From Diphasiastrum complanatum (lineage: Eukaryota > Streptophyta > Lycopodiopsida > Lycopodiales > Lycopodiaceae), in the NCBI GenBank assembly GCA_029204225.1, contig MU832097.1:23516-87515 (forward strand): a stretch of DNA of 64,000 nt, written 5' to 3'. Shown here one piece after another: positions 1-11,389 of this stretch (position 1 is the stretch's first letter; each line of letters begins with the position of its first letter). A program made the translations under genes and the position numbers. The notes beneath the pieces were generated by a model. That model worked only from the letters and a program-made list of their open reading frames with translations. It had not been told where the DNA came from and did no database searches.

Positions 1-112
1 TGTGATTTCCATTTGAAAACATTTGTTGTTGTTCAAAGGAGTTCTTTCTGTATTGAAATAGGTTGAAAGAGAGGATCGAGTCATTGCTACATGGCTACAT
101 GAAGTGGAGTCA

Positions 113-1367
113 TGTTGGAAGCCAATGATAGGCTTACCTCAAGTAACTATTCATTGTGGTAAGTGAGGATGAAATCACTTCTTGAGATGAATGATGTTTT
201 GGATATTGTTGTAGGTTTGGAGGAGAGACCAGCAACACAAGAGGTTGGTAAGAGTACTTCATCTAAGGATGTTTGGGATTTATTGAAGAAGCTTTATGAA
301 TCCAAGTCTACTTCTAGAGTGTGACTCTAAGAAGGCAAATCTTTTCTTGTTTGCAAAAGAATGACGAAAGTCCAAATGCTTTTTTTTTGAGGGTGAAAGC
401 ATTGAATGATGAATTGGCTTGCATTGATGAGAGCATTAAGGAACGAGAGCTTGTTCAAGTTATTCTTAATGGATTCTTGGATGTTCATGCTAACATTGTT
501 TAAAGTCTTGCTATTCAAAGAACTCTACCAAGTTTGATTGATCTTCAAGAGATCTTGATCAATGAAGAATATAGGCTTCAAGCAAGAGGTGGATCTTCAT
601 CAACATCTCAAGTTGGAGAGGAGGGTATGTTTACAAAGGGAAAACTCAAGGGCAAAAGCAAAAGTAAATGGTTTAAAGGTCAAGATCAAGTGGATGCTTC
701 TTCAAATGGCAAAAAGAAAGATAGATCAAAGCTCAAGTGCTTCTATTGTGGTATCAAAGGACACTTTGCAAGTGAGTGCTATAAGAAGAAGAGAGATCAA
801 GGAGACAAGCAAGGTAATCTTACTCTTGATGAGGATGTTTGGATGTACAAGATGAAAATAATGATGCTTTTGTGATGTCGTCCTGTCTGCTTGTTAATGA
901 TGGAGATCTAGATCCATGGTGGATTGGTAGTAAAGCAAGTTCACACATGACTTTTCACAAACAGTACTTCACTTCTTTGTTGGCATATGGAGATGACAAG
1001 AGGGTAATCTACACGACCAATGATGGTGAGTGTGCAATCAAAGGAATTGGAACAATTTCTATTTCTCTCTCTACAAATAGGAATGTTTATTTGGGGGATG
1101 TCTTGTTTATTCCATCTATTATCAAGAATTTGCTTAGTGTGAGCTAAATAAAGGCCTCAAGGTTGAGTTTGATGGAGATGTTGTATGATCAAAAGGAGTG
1201 ATGTCTTGATTTGAAAAGGTAAAAAGCAAGAGAAGTTGTGCTTGGGTTATTGCTAACCAAGTTGGATGTGTTGCAAGAGATCAAATACATATTCAAGAGG
1301 TTTGGCATAAAAGATGGGACACCTCAACTTCAAGTCATTGGAGGTAATGGCTAGAAAGAAGCATTAG
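113..1367 (+). pseudogene. Ty1/copia gag, protease and pre-integrase remnant (outer Copia, 5' part)
   Basis: Degenerate Copia coding region read in several frames. It opens with a gag N-terminus (LTSSNYSLW, then a TAA stop, then VRMKSLLEMNDVLDIV). A CCHC zinc knuckle follows at about 735-783 (CFYCGIKGHFASEC). A protease start reads WWIGSKASSHMT, where the family has DSGAS, so the catalytic Asp is lost. After a stop at about 1147 a pre-integrase piece is visible at about 1300-1365 (VWHKR, frameshift, MGHLNFKSLEVMARKK). The coding match stops abruptly at 1362-1367, where a repeat terminus begins. The missing next residues (MVVIGLPSS) are found at 21741 on the minus strand, so both halves were probably once one element. 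Not functional. Confidence 0.85.
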
Positions 1368-2239
1368 AGAAACTTAGAGCCCGATGAGGGCCTTTGAAAA
1401 AGATGCTTTTTTATTTTTTTTCTTATTTTTGTTGCCATGTGGACCAATTGAAACCTTAGCTTCGGGTAATACGTAACGTAGAATTTTCCAAATATAAATA
1501 AAATAGAAACTTTTCAAATATATTGTTGTTTTGTCGGGCAGCATGTGGAAATGCTATTGGTTGATGAGGCCTGCCCTTCCAGCTCATCACTGCCCGAAGA
1601 GACTCAAAAATATTGAAAATGAATATGACAGATGGTTGAGATGAGAAAATCGATGTACCATTAATGTATATGCATTGTCAAGCCATGGTTAACAACGATA
1701 ACCAGAGTTAATTTGCGGCGCCAAATAGATCAGTGTTTCAAATTTTTGCCAACACATTTTCTCAAATTCATGGCTTTTTGTCTACACAAATTTTTAGATT
1801 CATAGTTCATTGTTTCAAATTTTTGCATGCAAATTACGAATGGCGCCATCAAGGAAGCCGTGCTCCTCAATCGACTCTGTGCTTCTATTCAATGAGACAG
1901 ATGATAATGGATGCCAAGAAAATATTCAAAAACTCTTGGGTTTTGATGCATCCATCATCAAGAGGAGCATTTTGAAAAAGGAAAAGGTCAAAACTATCAT
2001 TTCGATCTTATTAGAAGGCTAGAATTTTGGATTTCAGAACACCATTAGGACGAAAATCTATTTCTGAAATTCTAGTCCAACATGTATATATGCATTCAAA
2101 AATAAATGTGCAAGGATTCAACCGTCAGGATCACAACAAAAGCAACTATGAGTATTGATATTTTTGATACTTTGATTTTTGTCATTCATAAATATCTAAT
2201 AGTAAACTTGCCAATCTGATCATTTTTCTCTTGCAGATT
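1364..2239. mobile_element. Left end of composite DNA element, non-coding part
   Basis: A terminus reading TTAGAGAAA followed by GAGCCCGATGAGGGCC starts at about 1364, directly where the Copia reading frame breaks. A similar terminus (27 of 33 positions by eye) starts at 21745 next to the complementary part of a Copia integrase. The two look like terminal inverted repeats of one insertion. The rest is AT-rich and holds only short ORFs (1733-2022) without recognisable domains. Confidence 0.5.
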
Positions 2240-2775
2240 TATATCCATCCAACATAAATGAATGAGAGTCGAGTGGATCTTTAGCAGGTGTGTTAGATGT
2301 TATTCACACTGATATTGGACAACTGCAATATCGAGGTAGAACTGCAAAAGATCTAGTTGATAGTGGAATCTTTTTTTATGAATCAATGTACATTCCTGAT
2401 ACAAAACAAAATTTTGGACAAATAGTGCCAATTCCATTACCTAGTTTTAAAAGTGATGATTGGATTGCACCAAATGCTACAGTTTCAGAATCATTTCATT
2501 GCAAGATATATAATGATGTAAAAAATTCATTAAAAATGAGCACGAGATCAAAAACAGTCAGATTGAGTTGGTTTATTTCCTTGAATATATTTGTGGATTT
2601 CTTTTCAAGTATCAATGTACACAAAATCCCAACGATGTTTGTATGCAAAAATTTATCAGATAGTTTATTATCTGAACTTGTGGATGAAGGCTGGGACAAA
2701 AGATCAGATGGGAAAACAAAGAGATCTCTATTCAATCAATTTTTCTATATTTTCTATATTAGTGTTAGGAACTGA
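2240..2775 (+). CDS. Unrecognised ORF inside the composite element
   Basis: An open frame of about 161 residues from 2290, preceded by an acceptor-like TTGCAG at 2234-2239. It contains DSGIFFYESMYIPDTKQNFGQ and an acidic C-terminal part (SELVDEGWDKRSD). I recognise no family. It lies between the left terminus of the composite element and minus-strand coding remnants, so it is probably transposon cargo or chance. Coding status is uncertain. Confidence 0.25.
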
Positions 2776-3085
2776 TAAGACAATAGCTCCTTCTATAATC
2801 TTGCCCTCCTCTGTTTCGGGAAGGGCCTCAATGCCTTTTAAGTCAAGAGGAATATCTGCTACAAGATTGCCTTCCTTTGTATTAGGAAGGACTTTTATTT
2901 CTTTTTTATCATATAAAATAAGATCTGCATCCTGAACAACTTGAAAGGCTGTTAAGGTAGGAGCAGCTTCCTTTTGAGGGCCCTCGATTGCAAGTGCAAC
3001 GCTTACACCGTACTGGGCAAAGGTTCTGATCAACTCCTGCCAAAATCTATATACATCATCAGGAGTATACGGCTCAAGAGTGAAC
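2728..3085 (-). pseudogene. Unrecognised exon-like ORF of composite element (3' part)
   Basis: Minus-strand open frame starting after an acceptor-like TGACAG at about 3086-3091. It reads FTLEPYTPDDVYRFWQEL, then a segment with two similar halves rich in Glu, Lys and Ile (VLPNTKEGNLVADIPLD and ALPETEEGKIIEGAIVL), and stops at 2728. It is downstream, on the same strand, of the H3-like remnant at 4400-4660 and may be a later exon of the same degenerate gene. I recognise no domain. Confidence 0.35.
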
Positions 3086-3089
3086 TGTC

Positions 3090-3690
3090 ATCACAAAACA
3101 CGAGAATCAGCAAATTACAAACAATGATAGTAATAAAATATGAATCAGAATGAAATGAACTACAAATGAATAGAATATTACCTTTTCAATATCTACATCC
3201 ATTTGTAAATTATACCATTAAAAAAATAGCTTCGTATTGTACAGGACGATCCATGCACAACTAAAAGCGTCATTTTGTTGTACACACTGCATGTATAGAA
3301 CGAAAATCTGTAATATTATGATAGAAATTTTATTTATGCTATGACGATACATTTGAATTAAAAAAAAAATACATGCATATCAGAGATAAATTGAATATAA
3401 CTTGAGAGATTTAATGGTTATATCTCCAATTGAAGTTGTCGTTGTCGGTATTTCCCGAACGACATCATGAAGTAGAGAATCAAATTCTCTATGTGTATTT
3501 GCAGCTGAGTTTCATTTTACAGATAAAAAATTTGATACTCCCTCTTTTTTTATCTTTACAAAAAGAATGTTTAGGCTCCAATGCCGACTGCAACAACCAA
3601 GATACAAATATCGATAAATTCACATTTATGAAAAAATTCCGTTCTTATTAAAGCAATGAGGCATGCAACAATCCAGATTAAAACAACAAA
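3090..3690. other. AT-rich stretch, probable intron of the degenerate minus-strand gene
   Basis: No coding similarity seen. It lies between two minus-strand open segments (3690-4185 and 2728-3085). The 3' border has an acceptor-like CAG. It may be an intron, but no donor is convincing. Confidence 0.3.
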
Positions 3691-4185
3691 AACAAAAGAG
3701 CAATCCTTACTTATTTTCATATGGAATCAAATAGAATTTTGTCATAGGACTGCACTCGATAAAATAGACAACCTTCTCAAAATTGGCTTCTTTCGCCTTT
3801 ACCGCTCCCATGAAAAATGGACTAACTACAAAAATTGTACCATGGGAATTGAAACTAATACTATTCTACAAAAAAAAACTCCGGCTTCTACTATTGCATC
3901 TGAAATTTTTGAGGTCATATCTTTTAGCTTGGCACAAAATTTGGGACCTAATCTAAAGCTTCTACGTGTATCTGGAAGAAAAAAATCAAAAAAGTTGCCG
4001 ATAAGATCAATTTTGTTAGCTAGGTAGGCCTCGTATTGATTATAATGGTCAGAATAAAAAAAAACCTGGGCTGGATCGTATGGAATTCTCACAAAAAGAT
4101 TATGTACAAGAGTAGAAACAGAAGTAAAAATGATATTTACAAATTTCTCTGTTATTTTGTCTAGCTCCTCTTGGGTAATCAACAC
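3691..4185 (-). pseudogene. Unrecognised degenerate ORF, middle part of H3-linked gene remnant
   Basis: Minus-strand frame reading LITQEELDKITEKFVNIIF, then an aromatic-rich part (YDPAQVFFYSDHYNQYEAYL, FFDFFLPDTRRSFRLGPK) to a stop at 3826. A second frame continues beyond it (VKAKEANFEKVVYFIECSP, PMTKFYLIPYENK), so a one-base slip near a T run at about 3829 is likely. It is in the same frame as the H3-like segment upstream, separated by two TAG codons. I recognise no family. Confidence 0.4.
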
Positions 4186-4660
4186 TCTTCGTGATGAAAC
4201 CTACTGAGGAGTTGGACGAATAACAGGAGGAGGAAGGGGTGAAGATTCTTGATTTGAGTCAGATTCTCTAGCATCTGACTCAGAGCTCAAGAAGACACGG
4301 AGTCTCTTGGCCAGGATAACTCTAGGAGAAAGGGAAACAGCTGGCCTTCGAGATCCAGCCTTCTTGGGGACATGCTACTTTCTCTTCCTCCTAGAGGTAG
4401 TAGGCAAATCGGTTCTATCCAGAGGCAGGTCTCTGGAGGTGCTGGCATTATCAACATGTAGACCAAAATATCTGTCCCGAAACCTTTTGAGAATGACGAA
4501 ATCCTTTGGCATGATGGTGACACGCTTAACATGCACTGCAAAAAGACACGAATCCTCAAAAAACTGGGACAAAAAATCTTATGTAGCACCCTACAAGGCC
4601 TGTAGGAGTTGGTGCCATTTAAGGTCCCCTTCCAGAACTAGCCAAGAGGCCCTCTTAGTT
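4186..4660 (-). pseudogene. Histone H3-like C-terminus fused to a Ser/Pro-rich linker (pseudogene)
   Basis: On the minus strand, 4660 to about 4450 reads like the end of histone H3: an ALQ-GAT-DFL segment with TAG and TAA stops, then [21 protein letters not shown], where canonical H3 has [21 protein letters not shown]. The frame then leaves H3 (basic tail TTSRRKRK, stop, HVPKKAGSRRPAVSLSPR). It runs through an acidic, Pro-rich linker (SSESDARESDSNQESSPLPPP) into the unknown ORF at 4185. The H3 N-terminus is not visible upstream. The shared frame across the linker suggests an old fusion gene, now broken by several stops, rather than two chance fragments. Confidence 0.6.
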
Positions 4661-5081
4661 TAGGCCCTCTAGGTCCTGAAGTCTTGTTTACATTTATTAT
4701 CCAAAAGGTGGGTGAGGACTTTTGTCAAGCCCCTATTCCACCTAAGGTGCCCTCTATTTTCTTGGTCCTTGGTCCTTTGTTTCTTTTAGCTCTTCATTTG
4801 GTTTTTCTTTCCTTTGTAGCAGGTACGGCTCGGCGGCCCTTGGCTTTTGGTTTCTCGGAATTACCGTCTGATTTGCATATTTTGCCCATTTCCTGTAATT
4901 TGCCCAATTTACTCATTAGGGTTTCTGCAAGTTTCAGTATTGCCCATAATTCACAGCTTGGGTTTTGCTCGATAAATATTTTTCTTTGATGGCTCTTTGA
5001 CTGAAGGTGACTTTTCCGGCATTCATGACTAGGGCTCCCACGACAGCACGGTTTCCCTAAAAATGCACTAGGCAACCATAT
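4661..5081. other. Non-coding part of composite element
   Basis: No coding match seen. GGCCCTC motifs near 4650-4670 resemble the element's terminal motif but no second border is clear. Short ORFs on either strand (4684-4989, 4794-5105) show no domains. Confidence 0.3.
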
Positions 5082-5529
5082 ATTAGTAAAACCAACTCTG
5101 TACATGGTAGGATTTTAGCACGGCTATGCTAGCTATTTTTACAACTGGCCAAAAAGCCGTAAAACTTTATCACAGGCCATTTCTAAGGTCGCAAATTTTG
5201 TTCTAGCCTCATTTAGGACAGGTTGGGACCCAATTCTAGGTGGACCGGTACTTTTGGCTCAGTCTTACAAAACTTGACCACGAAATGACAGTTTTTTCGA
5301 AAGTCAGTTTCTTACTTTTAAACTGTGTCTAGCCACTTTAGGACGGGCTGGGACCCAATTCTAAGTCAAATTTGTGCCGATTTTTCTCTAATAACCGGGT
5401 TTAACATGCCGATTTTTTCAATTATTGCAAACTTAAACCTCAATATTAGCCTGATATTTTGTATAGAAATATCGGCTAACATTGGCGACTACCACTAGGT
5501 AGTATGGTCCCGATATGGCGGACCCAAAG
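5082..5529 (+). repeat. Repeat A, copy with empty LTR-element target site
   Basis: A sequence of about 448 bp found again, split in two, at 11878-12138 (same strand, left part) and 22901-23046 (reverse complement, right part). Here it is continuous through TCTAGCCACTTTAGGACGGG at 5327-5346, which is the unoccupied site of the LTR element at 12139. No coding signal is recognised. Confidence 0.75.
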
Positions 5530-5942
5530 TGTAGCGTAGGCATCCCAAAGGGAGCCGGGAATCATGACTTAGCTTCCTAGCCTTCAACTTTTGCCATCCA
5601 AACCCACTTGACATACAAGCAGCCAACTCGCCAACAACGATCAGACTTAATCAACTTGAAGTTCCAAAAACCAACATTGAGATCCAACCTGGCGCCATGC
5701 TAGATCGAGGGTCCCAATGTGGGTGACTTCCCTCCAAGCAAGCCACCCGACATACATCAAACTTAACCAACTCGAAGCTTCGTAACCAACGAGTAACATC
5801 CATTCCAAGCAAGCGGTCTGACTTACATCAGACTTAACCAACTAAAAGCTTCGTCATGAGCGTTGGAAGCCAACCTGGAGCCATGCCAAACTAGACAACC
5901 ATAAATAGGTAACTTCCACCCAAGCAAGCCATCCAACTCAGC
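5530..5942 (-). mobile_element. Truncated LTR of the 1.2-kb-LTR family
   Basis: Starts with TGTAGCGTAGGCATCCC and follows the LTR sequence for about 410 bp. It ends at CAACTCAGC, where the next LTR copy begins. Orientation is minus, as for the adjacent element. Confidence 0.8.
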
Positions 5943-7137
5943 TGTAGCGCAGGCATCCCAAAAAGAGCCGGGAACCATGACTTAGCTTCCCAGCCTTCAA
6001 CTCTTGCCATCCAAACCCACTTGACATACAAGCAACCAACTCGCCAACAACGATCAGACTTAACCAACTTGAAGTTTCGAAAACCAACATTGAGATCCAT
6101 CTGGCGCCATGCCAGATCGGGGGTCCCGATGTGGGTGACTTCCCTCCAAGCAAGCCGCCCGACATACATCAAACTTGACCAACTCGAAGCTTCGTTACAA
6201 ACGAGTAACATCCATTCCAAGCAAGCGGTCTGACTTACATCAGACTTAACCAACTGAAAGCTTCGTCACGAGCGCTGGAAGCCGACCTGGCGCCACATCA
6301 GGCTGGACAGCCATAAACAGGTAACTTCCACCCAAGCAAGCCATCCAACTCAGCAGAAAGGTTAGAGCCCGTTCCCCAAGAGCTTAACCCATTCACGTTC
6401 ATGCAAGGAACACTCAGAACCACAAGCCGCGACAGATATGGAGAGAACCAGTTCCTGGACCGAATGGTCCCGACAACATACCGCTGGCGCCGCGGACCGA
6501 ATGGTCCCGACGGCACACCGTTGGCGTCCCGGGATACGACCCTCAGCTATGTGCCAACTCTAAAATTTGCAAGCGGCCTTACAACTGGCCCTTTTACCGA
6601 AAACTGAAACCCAGAAGGTAATCAGAGTCAGCTTGAGAAAAATCTCACTTTATTGATAAATCTGAGAAGGTTACATTTCAAGTGTGTGACCGACCCTAGT
6701 CTCCGGGGCGCTAGCATGCCAAGACGAGAGCCATGACAACATTCCAGCAAGGGAGGCTGAGACTTGGTTGGAGCTCGCCCTGAGTCGCAACCCGCACTCC
6801 CCTATAGTATTGGTGTGATTCGGCACCCCCCTCATACCGAGCACTCTACCCAAGCTGGTAAAGCACGTTTTTCTCTCTCTAGAATTTTCTCTTTCTAGAA
6901 AGTCATTTTCTCTCTCTAGATTCTATTGATCCAGGCTTCCTTTAATCATGCCTAGATCGTATGAGGTGATTGCACATCGATCTGAGCTCTCTGGACTCCG
7001 CTAGAACCGATCCAAAATTTTTAGCCATAGGAACTTGGCGTCGGCTGGATTCTGGTCACAGTGGCGCCGGGAGCAGCAGGGGTGCTGCTGGCGCCGGTGG
7101 CGCCGGAAGTAAAGCTTGTAAAGGTAGCTTTACAACA
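5943..7137 (-). repeat. 3' LTR of element 1
   Basis: About 1195 bp, ending on the forward strand with CTTTACAACA. It is near-identical to the LTR at 9420-10662 except for a shorter GGCGCC-rich tract at about 7060-7105. Confidence 0.85.
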
Positions 7138-9404
7138 TCCACCCCACCTTTATAATCTGATGTCCTCATCAGATGTCAGATTAAAGTAAAGGTGTCTCCA
7201 AATTAAAATAACTATACATATAAGCTACTTGGCACAGTACTCAATTTACTGGCCACTTTTTATTAACATTGAAGCTGGCACACCACAAGTCGGAGGCTCA
7301 GCTCTTTGTATTGAAAAATTACATAACTTGAAAATATCTCTTCGTCTGGAAAAAGCGTAGATTTGATATCGCTTTTGTAAAACCCAAGAACCTTATTAAC
7401 TGGTGACAAAGGCCTTTCTTTGAAATGTTCGCCCCTGTCGCTTTTGACTTTCGACTTTGGAACTCCTTTGAGCTCCTGATTTGTCCTTGATGCACTTTGT
7501 GTTGAGCTCCCTGAGCTCCAGATTTGATCAGTTCCGCACAGGTATCAAGGCTCCCTGAGCCAAAGGGTTTATCGTTTGATTGCCCACTTTATGGTCCACT
7601 CTGTGCCTTGTTGCTTCTGCACCTTGATTTCTTTCCTTGTCTTAGCCCGATCTTGATACTTTTCCATCTTGGCTCTTTAAGGTAGGCAAAGATTGAGTAC
7701 TCCGCAATGCACCTCTCACTTAGCTTGAAGTAGCTCTTTGAATCAGCCCAAATGTAACCATTGACCTCGTGCAAAGCCAAAGGGTCGCACCAGTTTCGCA
7801 TCCGAACTATCTCTTCGCGTTTGTTTGAAGCACCATGTCCGTCGCGCAAAACTTGACTTTCACAATTCCAACACTGGTCAGTTGCCTCACAGTCAAAACA
7901 AGAAGTGTACATCGAGCTTGGCTTCAAGTAGCTCTCTTTGAATCAGACACATGCACCCAGAGTTTGCACTAGTCCGATCTCAACACAAACTGTCTCTTAG
8001 CGTCCGTTCGAAATACCAAATTTCTCATGCAAGACTCAACTTTCACAATTCCTTCATTGATCAGCTGCCTTACACGTAACACAAGCCAGCGTACTCATAT
8101 GTTTCCACATCATTGCTGGTCCAGAGAAAGCCTATAACAAGCTTTCCTTTCCACAACAAAAACTTGTCAACTTATTAAGTCCAAAGTTCGCCAGTCTCCT
8201 CGTGTGAGTATGGCTAGGTCACCTTGAATTTGCCCCCATTTTGATCAACTTTCATTCAAAATTTGCCCCAAGAGAGAGGTATGTGTGATAGTTCCCCCCC
8301 TTATAAAATCAGCTGATCAGACTTAGAGTAGAGTTCTTCGAACAAAAAGCCTTTCCAACACTTTGCTTCCCATCTGCTAGGATTATGGCTCGATCCCACT
8401 TGTTGCCAATCTCTGAAGAGGATCCTAGTCTTTCCCCTTTGAGGAAAAACCCAACTGATACTGGATATCACACATGCTCAGTGAGTTTCAGCTCCGAAGG
8501 TGGCCGTCCCAAAATGAAGACCAACTGCTCCATAGAAGATCTCCCCTGAAATTGCCCTTTCCAACTTTTTGACTTCCTGCTTGCGTCAGGTGGGTGTTGT
8601 CGCAAATGAAACTAACCCAAGAAACAGGCTAGCCATCCATCCTTTGCAAACATCAAGTCGTTTCGTTGTCGTTCTTTGTTTGATGGTATCAGCCTTCAAA
8701 AGAAAGGTTCCTTCTCGAGCCATCAGCTCCTTGTATCACAAGCAATCATGCAAACCAGGCAAAGCATGAGTACTAAGACTCACCACGAATACATATAAGT
8801 AAGACACTCAGGCAGGTTTACTAACAAGTAACAAAGACAAGGTCCCCCTTTGACATGGTCCTGCCAACGGACCTTTGCCTAGCCGTGCCCATAAAAACCG
8901 ATCACAGAATCAGCCCACATAGGTCACCCCTCCAACTATCCGTGCTTTCACCATTAAGCACCGCATTGTCTCAATCACGCCCCACCACTTTTTGGTCGAT
9001 AGCCCTTATAGCTAAACGATCGGCAGCTATCCCGCACCGGCAGCTAACCACCCGTGCTTTACACCCGAATTCGAGCAGCACCTCTATATCAATGGTTAAT
9101 CCGTACAGTTCGAATATGTCGTCCCGCACCCCACAAGGCATAGACCGTGCTTACACCAACCTAATGGCAGCACACTGCCTCACCTGTCCTACGTGGGGAC
9201 AGCGCCAAGCCTGAACCGCGAGAACTGACCGTGCTTACACCTCAAGGGCAACACCTTGACTCATCAAGTCCCCCGTTCTGCTGACCACCCCGATCGTGGA
9301 CGCACCCGTGCTTACACTGTGGGCAGCACCTTGCACAACAGTTGTCTTGATGAACCCCAAACCGTGGCCATTTCCGTGAGATCCGCATAGCTGACCGGCC
9401 AGCC
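7138..9404 (-). other. Internal region of element 1
   Basis: No retroviral domains. A minus-strand frame at 7589-7927 contains HEVNGYIWADSKSYFKLSERC, and the same peptide occurs in element 2 at 15029-15100. The shared ORF is open in both copies for different lengths, so it is either a remnant of a captured gene or simply conserved sequence. The rest is non-coding as far as I can see. Confidence 0.5.
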
Positions 9405-9417
9405 GGCTCTGATACCA
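9405..9417 (-). other. Primer-binding site of element 1
   Basis: The reverse complement reads TGGTATCAGAGCC, the usual plant LTR-element site for the 3' end of initiator tRNA-Met, two bases inside the LTR end. Confidence 0.85.
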
Positions 9418-9419
9418 CA

Positions 9420-10662
9420 TGTAGCGCAGGCATCCCAAAAAGAGCCGGGAACCATGACTTAGCTTCCCAGCCTTCAACTCTTGCCATCCAAACCCACTTG
9501 ACATACAAGCAGCCAACTCGCCAACAATGATCAGACTTAACCAACTTGAAGTTCCGAAAACCAACATTGAGATCCATCTGGCGCCATGCCAGATCGGGGG
9601 TCCCGATGTGGGTGACTTCCCTCCAAGCAAGCCGCCCGACATACATCAAACTTGACCAACTCGAAGCTTCGTTACAAATGAGTAACATCCATTCCAAGCA
9701 AGCGGTCTGACTTACATCAGACTTAACCAACTGAAAGCTTCGTCACGAGCGCTGGAAGCCGACCTGGCGCCACATCAGGCTGGACAGCCATAAACAGGTA
9801 ACTTCCACCCAAGCAAGCCATCCAACTCAGCCGAAAGGTTAGAGCCCGTTCCCCAAGAGCTTAACCCATTCACGTTCATGCAAGGAACACTCAGAACCAC
9901 AAGCCGCGACAGATATGGAGAGAACCAGTTCCTGGACCGAATGGTCCCGACAACATACCGCTGGCGCCGCGGACCGAATGGTCCCGACGGCACACCGTTG
10001 GCGTCCCAAGATACGACCCTCAGCTATGTGCCAACTCTAAAATTTGCAAGCGGCCTTACAACTGGCCCTTTTACCGAACACTGAAACCCAGAAGGTAATC
10101 AGAGTCAGCTTGAGAAAAATCCCACTTTATTGATAAATCTGAGAAGGTTACATTTCAAGTGTGTGACCGACCCTAGTCTCCGGGGCGCTAGCATGCCAAG
10201 GCGAGAGCCATGACAACATTCCAGCAAGGGAGGCTGAGACTTGGTTGGAGCTCGCCCTGAGTCGCAACCCGCACTCCCCTATAGTATTGGTGTGATTCGG
10301 CACCCCCCCTCATACCAAGCACTCTACCCAAGCTAGTAAAGCACATTTTTCTCTCTCTAGGATTTTCTCTTTCTAGAAAGTCATTTTCTCTCTCTAGATT
10401 TTATTGATCCCCATGCTTCTTTTAATCATGCCTAGATCGTGTGAGGTGATTGCACATCGATCTGAGCTCTCTGGACTTCGCTAGAACCGATCAAAGATTT
10501 TCAGCCATAGGAATTTGGCGCCGGTTGGATTTTGGTCACAGTGGCGCCGGGAGCGGCGCCGGCACCGTTGGCGCCAAGAGCAGCAGGGGCGCTGCTGGCG
10601 CCGGGGACATAGCTGGCGCCGATGGCTCCGGAAGTAAAGCTTGTAAAGGTAGCTTTACAACA
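9420..10662 (-). repeat. 5' LTR of element 1
   Basis: About 1243 bp. Near 10518-10622 it holds many GGCGCC palindromes in a short GC-rich tract, expanded relative to the 3' LTR. CT-rich blocks with TCTAGA lie at about 10350-10400. Confidence 0.85.
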
Positions 10663-10896
10663 TGAGTGGCCATGTGAATCTGAGGGCAAAACTCGTGGAT
10701 GGTCGTAGTTCAGAAACCTATATATCTAGCGGAAACTCCATGGCGGTAGATATAAGCTGTAAGCATCAAAATTTTTGTAGAACAGACTATCCGACAAAAT
10801 TTCCTTGCAGTGCACAAGATAAGCGGGTAAAGGGTTGCGGGAACTCTGAGGTCTGATTGGTCCTCTTGCAGCTTCTTTTCTTTGATACTCATGTAA
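10663..10896. other. Unassigned stretch between retroelement pieces
   Basis: No coding or repeat match recognised within the window. Confidence 0.3.
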
Positions 10897-11283
10897 CTAC
10901 CTAGCTAGCATGGCTACAGTAGTTTTGGTTGCAGCTAGTTCCACCTTGGTGTTGGCCAGGATCTTTTCTTGCCCTTTATACCCCTCCCTATGGCTTATCT
11001 GCCGTCTTTCACTAGCCTCCTTGAGGTCATTGTACTTTTGCTTCCAGGTATCTCGCTCCTTATTGGTGCTAACCAGCTCGTTATTGGCTCTGATTCGTAG
11101 GTTCTTTTGTTTCTTCAATTCTTCTTTCAGACGTTGGATTTCTATGTAGGTCCTCTGTCTTTCCTTCAGTACAAACCTCATCAGTTTTCTATGGCGTTGT
11201 TCGGGCTGAATACTGCTCTGTGGGTCTTCCATTCTCTTTTCAGCAGTGAATTCCATCACCTGTGTTTTAGCTTTTATATACAT
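10897..11283 (-). CDS. Coiled-coil ORF, probable retroelement remnant
   Basis: A 128-residue minus-strand frame rich in Lys, Glu, Arg and Gln with heptad-like spacing (ERQRTYIEIQRLKEELKKQK, NNELVSTNKERDTWKQKYND). A coiled coil is likely. It lies just downstream, on the same strand, of a gypsy RNase H fragment. It may be the gag of the next element or an extra ORF. No zinc knuckle is present. Identity unknown. Confidence 0.35.
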   Translation of the reverse strand: MYIKAKTQVMEFTAEKRMEDPQSSIQPEQRHRKLMRFVLKERQRTYIEIQRLKEELKKQKNLRIRANNELVSTNKERDTWKQKYNDLKEASERRQISHREGYKGQEKILANTKVELAATKTTVAMLAR

Positions 11284-11389
11284 GAATATACAATGTGTTG
11301 AATGTACAAAAAATCTTTAAGTTGTACACCCCTCTCCCCTTCTGTGTGTATCTATCAGGTTCATGCTAGGGCAGGGTTTTACTATGTAC

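Larger units (their letters stand above)
5943..10662 (-). mobile_element. Non-autonomous LTR retroelement 1 (two LTRs, no gag-pol)
   Basis: A complete element in minus orientation with LTRs at 5943-7137 and 9420-10662 that begin TGTTGTAAAG and end GCTACA on the element strand. The internal region of about 2.3 kb (7138-9419) starts with a primer-binding site complementary to initiator tRNA-Met (forward 9405-9417, GGCTCTGATACCA). A purine-rich tract (GGTGGGGTGGA on the minus strand) ends next to the LTR at 7138. No gag, protease, RT or integrase domain is visible, so it must be mobilised in trans. No target duplication is seen (CTCAGC left, TGAGTG right), so one flank was probably rearranged. 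Confidence 0.85.

Noticed and set aside
2496..2735. 79-residue minus-strand ORF
   Set aside because: Antisense to the longer plus-strand frame and without domains. Neither is strongly supported, and this one less so.
5891..6607. Several ORFs of 60-160 residues in the LTRs (also 9235-10084, 12750-13510, 23017-23752)
   Set aside because: They recur on both strands of each LTR copy, carry no domain and shift frame between copies.
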